A DNA stretch of 40,500 nt. It comes from Cryptomeria japonica. Its lineage: Eukaryota; Streptophyta; Pinopsida; Cupressales; Cupressaceae. Shown piece after piece: positions 21,199 to 30,900 of the stretch. A program made the position numbers and the translations under genes. The stretch spans positions 664,344,938 to 664,385,437 of the forward strand of contig NC_081414.1 in the NCBI RefSeq assembly GCF_030272615.1. Direction: 5' to 3'. The number at the start of each line of letters is the position of its first letter. Position 1 is the stretch's first letter. Under the pieces are notes generated by a model. It had not been told where the DNA came from. It ran no database searches and worked only from the letters and a program-made list of their open reading frames with translations.

Positions 21199-23141
21199 TC
21201 AATATGTCTCAACTGACATTGCCTCTTTTAGCAGGTGGATCCTATCCACTAGCTCCTGGCCCAAGATGTTGAGGTGGTCCCATAACACCACCACTATTGG
21301 TCCTCCGTGTGGAAGTCCTACTAGAACCAAAATGACCTCTAACAACACTAAAGCTAGGAGCTTTTTGTCCCTCAGGTATAGTGTCAAAATAAAGTTGTCG
21401 ATAATAAAAAGCCTCCCATGCAGCGTAATAAAGTCTGCCAGACTGACTCTGTGCATCAGTACCTAGAGAAAAGTGTTGATCTTAGGCAGCCTGAATCATA
21501 TGTGACCATTTGACTGCCTCATCTCTCTCCCTCTAGAGACAATCCCTTGCGGTCTCTAGTACACCGTAGTCTATATGGTAAGCCTTTCGCTCGACATCTC
21601 ATCATCTAGACTCTGAATCCACGCTCTGAGAATCTGTGGATCATCATCATCACCATCCTTACTACTTGATGACCCTGAAGAATCATCATCATCTCCACCG
21701 CTAGTAGACTTGGTGTCTCCACTAATGTCTATGTCCTCATCAACCCCCTCTGCTCCTCCACTTCCCTCATCACCTCCCTCATCTCCCCCCTCAGAAAATA
21801 CACCCCCCTCTCATCCTCTGACTCTCTCCTCCATGTCTATCCTCAGGCACTATCTAGGATGTCGAATCTACTATGCTCTAATCAGAACAACAGGATCAGT
21901 AAGTGGAATAGGCCTATGTCTGGCCCACCATGCATCATACTCCAACGTAGTCCCTGGATCTATTGCACCTCTACCCCAACCCCAAAGTAATGGTTGAAGA
22001 GCATCAAACTCAATAGAAGCAATAGGTGGCTGTATACATACCCCCCAATCAAATACCTCCCGAGATACACGAGTAAAATAAGTAGTAACCATCGATGTAA
22101 CCTGTACCTCCCCAAGTTGTCTCAGTACCCATCTTGGAAGAGACATCTCAATAATCTGCTATGTCTCGAATGTCCTACCAATAAGATATCTTTGCTATCG
22201 GCAGAAAGGAAAGTGCATTGCATCATCCGCCCAACCGAGGCAATCTAAGTATGGTCTCCAAATGAAATGCTATAGAATATCAAGCTGATGTCGCCAATAC
22301 AAGGTGTTACCTGAACCCCTATGTACCTATAAGCATAAGGCTCACTAGGATGCAAGTAAACATGAATAATAGGTCTCGCAATAGAAATGTGCTCCCATGC
22401 CCACGTCTAGAGTAATATCACATCACAATTGATAGATTGATATCCAAGATATACAATGTCGTGCATCTGATAATACACCATGGCTAGAAGGCATGGACCC
22501 CAAGCATATACTCATTGATGCATAATCATATCATGGAGCACTCTGCCCCATCCTACTGGAAATCCATGACCTCGTCTATCAGGCATCAACAAACCACTGA
22601 TGATACTTCATAATATGATAGTCAAATCATCATATCCTAATTAAGCCCAAGGGATATCATACCAACTACTAACATGTAAGTCCTGTACCTCACACTCGAA
22701 AAGTGCACACAATCCAGCAATGCCATCATCATGGTCATACACAACTCTCTCACCATGAATTAGAATACGCAGTATATGCCATACATCCTCTAAGGTAATG
22801 GATGCCTTACCAGTAGGAAGATGAAAAGAACATGTCTCAGAATGCCATCGCTCTATCAAAGCTGTAATCAAGGCCCTGTTGGCCGTAACCTCTGGAAAAT
22901 GTAACACGTAATATAATCCAAGTTGTCGAATATGCTCGATCTCCTCCTCAATTAAATCAACATGAAGATCAAGTCCACTGGGTCTTCTCTGTCGACAGTA
23001 TAATACTCCAATGTTCTCTTGCATAGAGAAAATATTGAAAATATCAGATATCAAATCACGAGAACACAAAAAATTATCAAACACATGACAAAAACCTTCA
23101 CATACAATGAATGCGTAATGTTTTAAACCCATGCATGACAA
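21199..23141 (-). pseudogene. Antisense plant mobile domain (PMD) gene, decayed
   Basis: On the minus strand, opposite to gag-pol, 23141-22641 is open for 166 codons and holds EIEHIRQLGLYYVLHF, ALITALIERWHSETCSFHLP and GKASITLEDVWHIL, the hallmark of the PMD (aminotransferase-like) family. The frame goes on after a stop at 22641 with further stops; near 22400 it reads TWAWEHISIARPI, another PMD hallmark. A frameshift leads to 22146-21871 (WWARHRPIPLTDP). Weaker frames continue to about 21199. PMDs occur in MAIN/MAIL1-type host proteins and in plant transposable elements. The first ATG lies inside a 20-bp array, so the true start may be elsewhere or in an upstream exon. What the protein did for the element is unknown. 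Confidence 0.75.
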
Positions 23142-23300
23142 TTAGCACTAATGTGATACAATAACAACTTATGCATAATATTTATCATGAATACGTAATA
23201 TAATGAGCTACTGCGTAACATTTATAGTGTATACGTAATGATTAGCACGAATGCGCTACATTTATAGCTAATGCGTAACAGTTGATGCAAATGCATAAAA
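23101..23300 (-). repeat. 20-bp periodic array, 10 units, core related to the leader arrays
   Basis: Ten units of exactly 20 bp. The second half of each is conserved: on the plus strand ATGCGTAATG, ATGCATGACA, ATGCATAATA, ATACGTAATA, CTGCGTAACA, ATGCGTAACA and so on. On the minus strand this is TTACGCAT, matching the leader core TYACGCAWTC. A further exact leader core plus GC (TCACACAATCGC on the minus strand) follows at 23308-23319. It lies at the 5' end of the antisense PMD gene. Confidence 0.87.
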
Positions 23301-23721
23301 AAAAAAGGCGATTGTGTGATGCATGCAAAATTGGACACTTAATTTTTTTTTGGAAAAATATCAAAATTAGGCACAAAATCAGGCAAAATTTTGGAAACAT
23401 ACCATGCCGCCAGTCCCTAGAGGTCTTTGATAAGATCGTACTCAGTCCGACAAGTGCAATCAAGCTCTATAGCCAGCCATGATGATCAAATACTCAAAAG
23501 GAAAGCACAAAACTCACAAAGAAAACCAAGAACTTACCAAATTGCAAATGAGCAAATGAAAACCTAAAACCTCTATTCATAGCTCAAAATTAGGGTTTTT
23601 GCCACCTCGACGCCCACGGTCCTCGCCAACTTCAAACAACTTGTTCCCCACTCAAATGATCTTGAAATTGCATGAAACTTTACGCGATTGCTCATTATAT
23701 TGATATAAAAAATATGGCCTC
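23301..23721. other. Outer 3' region up to the inner insertion; possible PMD upstream exon
   Basis: On the minus strand, CATG followed by GTATGTTTCC near 23400 looks like a splice donor, preceded by a short frame with stops from an ATG near 23480. This could be a first exon of the PMD gene with the 20-bp array in its intron; weak evidence. Otherwise no gene. Confidence 0.3.
23717..23721. other. Target site duplication, left copy (GCCTC)
   Basis: GCCTC directly precedes the inner element. ACCTC at 39823-39827 directly follows it. Four of five bases agree, in the right register for a 5-bp Ty3/gypsy duplication. Confidence 0.7.
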
Positions 23722-25593
23722 TGATGCTCTGCAAAAAGGATTAGAAAATCTGTTTGATGGCAATACACACAAGAGCACAAGAAACAAACGTTAGTGTTAG
23801 CAACAAAAGATTATCCTAAACAGGCATATCAAGAGAGATATTAAGCATGAAATAGAAAGCATATAAACATAGAATGAAATAGCTAATCAAGATGCTCATA
23901 GTTGCTCCTCCCTTGTTCCTCTCCTCTCCAAGTCCCAAATGAGTGTAGCTCTCAGCAGCTTTTTGCACTATGGATGCTTATGGAGGATTGAGATTTAATA
24001 CTAAGCTTCAAATATGAAATGAAAAGCTAAATACTATGCTAGAGTAGATAGTGATGCTATGAAAAAGCTCTATGCTAATGCCAGTATAACAACAATACTC
24101 TAAAATGCTTCTCCTTTTGCTTGAGGAGAAGGGTTCTATTTATAGAAGAAATAGGGAAATGAAGGGTTAAGATTGAGCAATCTTAACAAGGGTTAGGATT
24201 GAAAGTTGGGGATCCATGTGCACAATTGGCACCAATAAAATGGTGACAAGTTTCAACATAGGATTGGGTTGAGAGAAGAGGTTGGAGGCATTAAAGGCCT
24301 GAGAAGACCTCATGGTTATCTAGAAGGTAAGGGTCAAGCCTAAATTAGGATTACCCACTGGATTAGGAGTTAATGCAAGGATAAACCTTTGTGCAAATGA
24401 TTAAGAGATAATCATGGTCAAAGCATTAAAGGCTTGATGAGACCCTTGGGTTGGGTAGAGGTTGAGTCAAAACAAATGTTTTAACCATGTGGGAGGGTTT
24501 GAGGTAACCATTAATGGTTATTGGAGACTTTGGGGATTAAGTGGTTGAAGGTTGAAAGCCTTCAATGGTTATCAAAGACTTTGAGCCATTTAGTGGTTGA
24601 AGGTTGGAAGCTTTCAAAGGTTATCCAAGACTTTGAGGGTTAATTTGTTGAACACACAAAGCATTAATTGCTTTTCAAAGACTTTGGAGTCTTTGAGAAG
24701 TGACTCCAATTTGCTTAGGAATGTGACAATATTTAGGGGATGGATTAGGCTAATTAGGAAGGGTTTAGAAGAATCTAGAAGGGGTTTAGGCATACAAGTG
24801 GATTTTGTAGGAAAATGCAAGTGGGAGAAATTTTGGTATTTTCAATTAAAATAAAATCATTTATTTCAATTAAATGGTGTAATTTGCATTTGGATAAATA
24901 TTCAAATAAATATTAATTTATTTAAATGAGAAAAATGAAGATAAAGCATTTAAAATGCTTGAAGACTTTGAGGGAAACCATTAAAGGCTTGAAGACTTTA
25001 AGGAAAACCATTAAAGTCTTAAGAAGACTATAGAAGGAAGCCATCAAGTTTGAAGACTTTAAAGCCATCAAGTTTGACTACTTTAAGGGAAACCATTAAA
25101 GGTTTCAAGTGGGTGAGGATAAATAGGATTTTAAATAAATAATTTATTTAAAATAGTTGTGCAACTTGCTTTTGTAGGAAAATACAAGTGGGTGGAGGAT
25201 AAAGGTGATTTAAATAAATTATTTATTTAAAATAATTGTGCAACTTGCATTTGTAGGAAAATGCAAGTGGGTGGAGGATAAAGGTGATTTAAATAAATGT
25301 TAATTTATTTAAATGTGAGAGGTGGGATTTTGGGGGAATTTAAATAAATATTAATTTATTTAAATGTGAGAGAAGATTTAATTAAATAAATATGATTTAT
25401 TTATTTAATTAATAGTCTGAATTTGGTTAAGTGAATTAAATCAAATAAATTGAATAATTTATTTAATTAATAGGAGAAGAGGGTTAAGATGAATTAATTA
25501 AATATTAATTTAATTAATTATTAATTGATGGTTAAATAATCAAATAAATACTAAGTATTCATTTAATTAAGTGGACAGATTTATGTGACTACA
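23722..25593 (-). repeat. 3' LTR of the inner element
   Basis: Plus-strand view TGATGCTCTGCAAAAAGG to TTATGTGACTACA; on the minus strand TGTAGTCACA...GCATCA. It is offset from the other copy by exactly 14229 bp along its whole length. U3 holds a 79-bp tandem duplication (from 25159 and 25238), AT-rich TTTAAATAAAT blocks and repeated GAAGACTTTRAGG words (24960-25110). Confidence 0.97.
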
Positions 25594-25606
25594 TTTGCCC
25601 CTCTTT
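25594..25606 (-). other. Polypurine tract of the inner element
   Basis: On the minus strand AAAGAGGGGCAAA sits directly before the 3' LTR. The outer element has AAAAAGGGGCAAA, preceded in both by GTCTC. Confidence 0.85.
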
Positions 25607-26677
25607 GAGACGGTGCAGTTTATCGCATCGTTTCAAAGAAAGAAAAATAGGTGTGAAGAAATGCCCCATAAAATGTAAATTTAATGGGTGGTATGCCCCC
25701 TCGAGAGATGGGCCGAATTTTTTTTTTGTTTGAAAAATCGGGCGGTCTCTCGAAAAAGAATGAAAAGTGGAGGGGAGGTAGAATAGAAGAAATTAGAACT
25801 AATGATGAAAGAATGGGAGAAAATGGAGTGAATATAAAGAAACAACAAGCCAGCGAGTACCCTGAGGTCATGCAAGAGATACATAGCAGATGTAGTGTGG
25901 GGTTTGGATTGATGCTATACAATTGATCAAAATTGTTTGGACAATCTGGTGCAATCGGTTTAATTGACCCGGTCAAGTCAAAGCGTGACAGTTGATGTCA
26001 GTTGGTCACTTGGACATGATAAAGTCTGAGTAAGTGAATCAAAGTGACCTGATGTGACTTAGACAATTGATGTAATTGCCCGATGAAGTCAAGGTATATG
26101 AAGAAAAATACTCGTTGAGACGTAGACAATTGATGTAATTGTCCATTGGATTGTGTTTGATTGGTTGATCAATTGATAGTGTGTGCGTGTGATGGATGGT
26201 TGTGGGGAATCATGGCAGCCCCATTGAGACTAGGTCATTATGATAAATGCCTGATGTAGTCTAGGATTACCATAATCGATTACCTGTTGAGACCCGAAGA
26301 TACGTGATCAGAGTATCTGTTGATAGTTTAGGTGTGTGGGAGTCGATGTATCTGTGTAGACAGAGTAACTGGCTTAATTTTGTGGATGAGTGAGGATGGG
26401 AAGCGATGAAGGGATTAGGATGATGTTGATGATCAAGATAGGGAGGGTGAGGGGGGATTTGATATTAGATAGAAGATATGGAGGACTTATGACTCATTCC
26501 TATGCAAGAAGAGGAAAATAGAGTATCCATTGTCATTACTATGTATGAATGATATGCAGCTATTATGAATGTATGGATGGTTGGAATGCAACGGAATGCA
26601 ATATATACAGATGAGATGGAATGACGATCCATAGTGCTCTATTTTCATCATTGAGCTTTTAAAATGTTGGAAGAGAA

Positions 26678-26819
26678 TACAAGCATCTTGACATAATGAT
26701 TCAAGATGACCAGAGTATTTCTTACATGGATTTGATATAGCAAGTTAATACAAGCAACTTGATATAATGGATCAAGTTGACCTGAGTATTGCTTGCGGAA
26801 CAGACAAGGATTATCTCTG
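26678..26819. repeat. 71-bp tandem duplication
   Basis: TACAAGCATCTTGACATAAT at 26678 returns as TACAAGCAACTTGATATAAT at 26749, with the following GATCAAG, GACC and GAGTATT words also repeated. Two imperfect units. Confidence 0.75.
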
Positions 26820-27379
26820 TTCATGCATGACTTGGATCGTCCTCCTTGATCTTAGGCTGATCATATCCTGAGACAAGTGCATACCGTACTAAGAAATAAA
26901 AACCTTTATCCAAATTGGATGAGGAGGAACCAAAGAATGAGCATTGTACCTGTAAACAAACAATATATACATAAAGAATAAAGAATATGGATCCTTGGTA
27001 ATGGTTCATGCTCATATGGTCGAGGTATACGCTGTAGTCAGCAAGCCGTAGTGATCTATGACTATATTTTTGCATAAGATCATGTAGCTTGGTGAACTTC
27101 CCACGTAGACACCATTAGTACATGCCCCAGAACTTCATCGGAAATAATGCGCAAATGATACAAAACAATGCTGAAAGATCCCGATACAGATAAACAAATG
27201 AATTACTCACGAATCAACCAAGCATTTGATAGCCTAACAGAATTTTCTTGTCAAAGAAAACGTTATCTTGTCTTTGTTTTGGTAAGGAAGGATGCATCCT
27301 TGTTGAAGACAGTTTGATTGTTGATGTTGATTGTGTGGTTGATTAGTAAGTGGTCATTGTGTGAGTAGTTTGTCAATGT

Positions 27380-27935
27380 TTATTTTGGTATCTATATGGA
27401 TGGGTATGTACAAGGTGTTGCCATGTTTTTGTATGATTTTTCAATGGTTTTGTCGATGTTTTTGGATTTTTAATTGTTTTGAATGTTTTTGGTATTTTTG
27501 CGAGATATTTTTGAATGTTTTTGGATTTTTGATGATTGTTTGAATGAAGAACTTAATGAATCATAAGACAATGTAGAATCCACTTCCATCAATAGGTTAA
27601 AGGCATTGCCCCCAGTTTTAGACATGACTATGAAAAAGCGAGATGCAAGATGTATGGAATACTATCATAATTGCAGAGGAATAAAAAGCCATGGTTGATG
27701 GATGGATGGATGTATGTATGAAGTAGATGTGATCGCAACAAGTTTGAAAGACAATGGAGCCATAGCCTTTACGAGTGGCGCCTGTTTGCCAGGTTTTCGC
27801 CATCGTACTTACCCAAGGTGCCACCGGAGTGGTTGTTCACCATTTGGATGCATGATTTTTCTTTACTTTTTTGAATGTTTTTGTATTTTCTTCAGGACAT
27901 TTTCTGAATGTTTTTGGTATTTTTCTGATATGTAG
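27380..27935 (-). repeat. CCAAAAACATTC-type repeats in two clusters
   Basis: Plus-strand GAATGTTTTTGGATTTTT and GAATGTTTTTGGTATTTTT words cluster at 27380-27540 and 27860-27935. In the sense of the element these are the AAAAATCCAAAAACATTC words seen at 19648-20020 in the outer element. Confidence 0.75.
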
Positions 27936-27958
27936 GGGAGCCTGATGCTCTGTACACC

Positions 27959-30900
27959 TTAGGTATAAAATCTTTTGAGGTGCATGCTATTGATTGGATC
28001 TGTAAGCGGTTCTCCTTCTGAAGTAGCCAACTGATATGCCCCGGACCCGAATACAGCAGTGACAACATATGGGCCCAACCAGTTTGATTCAAACTTGCCT
28101 TGATGTTCTCTGTTTGGTTGGTTGCGAGGATTTTCTCGAAGAACAAGATCACCTACCTCAAATGTACGAGATCTAACTCGGTGATTGTAGCTTCTACTCA
28201 TGCGCTGCTGATAGGCTTTGAGGTGATTGTATGCAGCTTGTCGCTTCTCATCAAGTAACTCTAAGTCCTGAAGACGGGATACTCTGTAGGCTTCATCATC
28301 GATGAGATTATGCAAGGAAACTCGTAAGGATGGTATCTCGACCTCAATAGGTAAGATAGCTTCAGCACCATAGACCAATGAATAAGGAGTTGCACCTGTA
28401 GGGGTTCGAATGCTAGTTCGATATGCCCATAATGCTGGATTCAATTGAACATGCCAATCACGACCGGCATCATTGACTGTCTTCTTTAGGATTCTCAATA
28501 TGTTTTTATTGGATGCTTCGGCCTGACCATTGCCTTGTGGGTAATAGGGAGTGGAAAAGCGGTGTTGGATATGAAATTTCTCACAAAGCTCACGGACATC
28601 CTGATTTTTGAAAGGAAGACCGTTATCTGTGACAATGGACATGGGCACACCATACCGGCAGATGATGTAATTGAGGATGAATGAGGCGATCTGCTTGCCG
28701 GTGACTTGGGTAAGTGGAACAGCTTCGATCCACTTGGTGAAATATTCGATGGCGGTAATAATGAATTTATGGCCGTTGGATGAAGATGGATGGATTTTAC
28801 CCACAAGGTCAAGGCCCCATTGACAAAAAGGCCATGGTGTTGTGATTGGTTGCAGTTCTTGTGCTGGTGCATGTATCAGGTCGCCATGAACTTGACATTT
28901 CTTGCATTTCCTGACAAAGTAGTAGGAATCCTTTTCCATAGATGGCCAATAGTATCCAGCTCGCATGATCTTCTTGGCTAGTGATGGACCACTTGAATGA
29001 GTCCCGCAAATTCCTTCATGTACCTCTTCCAAAGCCTTTGTTATCTCACCTTGTTCTAGACATCGAAGGAGAGTACCATCAAGATTGCGTCGGTATAGGG
29101 TTTCGGCAATAATGGTATATCGAGCAGTTTGGCGAATGAAGGTTTTACGTTGGTTATTTGATTGGTTGGGAGGAAGGGTGTGATCGCGGAGATAGGTGTA
29201 GAACTCACCATACCATGGGGATTCAGAACCAACAAGGCAACATATCATTTCAGATTCGGGGATATCATAAGCCGGGATGCAAAGTTGCTCTACCAAGAAC
29301 TCGTAGCGTGTTGAATTCTGTGGAAGATCTAGTAGAGATGCGATGGTAGCCATGGCGTCAGCAGCTCGATTCTGATCTCTTGGTATCTGCTCAAAAGTGA
29401 TAGTAGTAAATGATGTCTTTAGATTGTCCACCATTTGCTTGTATGACATGAGTTTATCATCTTTGGTCTGATACTCATCTGTTGCTTGTCGAATGACTAG
29501 TTGGGAATCGCCATATACTTGCAGTTCTTTTAATTTCCATTGTATGGCTAATCTGAGTCCTGTGATCAAGGCCTCATACTCTGCTATGTTGTTGGTGCAT
29601 GGAAATGTGAGCCTGTAAGACTTCGGGATGCTATCACCCTGAGGTGTGATAAACAGAATGCCTGCCCCCGAGCCGTGCCTAGTGTATGAACCATCAAAAT
29701 ATAGTTTCCATGGTTGTACTTTTGTGATCATGAATATCTCTTCATCTGGAAAATTGGAAATGAGAGGATGATCACCTATGAGGGGCGCATCGGCCAACTG
29801 ATCTGCAATGACTTGACCTTTGATAGCTTTACGGTCCACATACTCAATGTCAAATTCACTTAGAATCATCACCCATTTGGCCAAGCGACCTGTCAATGCT
29901 GCTTTGCTGAGTAAATACTTGAGTGGATCAATCTTTGCAATGAGTTGTACCTTGTGTGTTAATAGATAGTGCCGCAATTTTGTGGCTGCCAGGATTACTG
30001 CTAGGCAAGCTCGCTCAATAGGTGTGTAATTGAGTTCATAGCCAACCAGTGTACGAGAGATGTAGTATACAGCACACTCTTTGCCTTCTGCATTATGTTG
30101 TGCCAGTAATACACCTAATGCTGTACTTGTCGCTGAGATATAAAGTAACAACGGTCTACTTGGATCTGGTGGCATCAACAATGGTGGATTCATGAGATAG
30201 TCTTTAAGCGCCTGAAATGCTTGCTGCAATCTGTCATCCCACTGAAAGCGGATGTTCTTGTGTAGCAGGTGTGTGAATGGGTGACACTTATCAGCCAATT
30301 GTGCAATGAATCTGCGGATGGATTGAAGCCGTCCTTGTAGTGTCCTTAGCTGACTGATATTCCTTGGAGGTGGCATGTCCATGATTGCTTTAACCTTTGC
30401 TGGATCGACCTCAATGCCTTTGCTTGAGACAATGTATCCTAGAAGCTTCCCGGAGGTCACTCCGAAGACACATTTCTTTGGGTTGAGTCGAACATGGTAT
30501 TGTTCCAATCTATCAAAGATTTTATCTAAGATGTGAAGATGTCCTTCTCTAGTAAGTGATTTTGCTAGTAAATCATCCACATAATCTTCCATTATAGTAT
30601 GCATCATGTCATGGAAGATGGTGGTCATTGCTCTTTGATAGGTCGCTCCTGCATTCTTTAGACCAAAAGGCATTACATTCCAGCAGTATGTGCCCCATGG
30701 ACATGTGAAGGCTGTCTTATGTTGGTCCTCTGGTGCGATCTTTATTTGATTGTATCCTGAAAAGCCATCCATGAGTGAAAGCATGGCATGTCCTGCTGTC
30801 AAATCCACTATGATGTCGATATTTGGTAGAGGGAAGTCATCCTTAGGACATGCCTTATTTAGATCTCTGAAGTCAGTACATATGCGGATGCCCCCTTTTG

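Larger units (their letters stand above)
25607..27958 (-). other. 3' untranslated region of the inner element
   Basis: No ORF with recognisable content and no PMD gene. Just before the PPT, words such as TCGAGGGGGCATA and TTTCTTTGAAACRATG are shared with the outer element (39830-39985). Repeats inside it are listed separately. The sequence TAGACAATTGATGTAATTG occurs twice near 26060 and 26125. Confidence 0.6.

Noticed and set aside
24597-24854. 85-codon ORF, also at 38826-39083
   Set aside because: Identical because it lies in the two LTRs; no domain, U3 non-coding sequence.
25620-25976. 118-codon minus-strand ORF after pol
   Set aside because: Low-complexity Phe/Ser/Pro composition across the region before the PPT; no homology to the outer element at protein level.
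27618-27935. Overlapping small ORFs on both strands next to the pol end
   Set aside because: They cover the AATGTTTTTGG repeats and have no domain.
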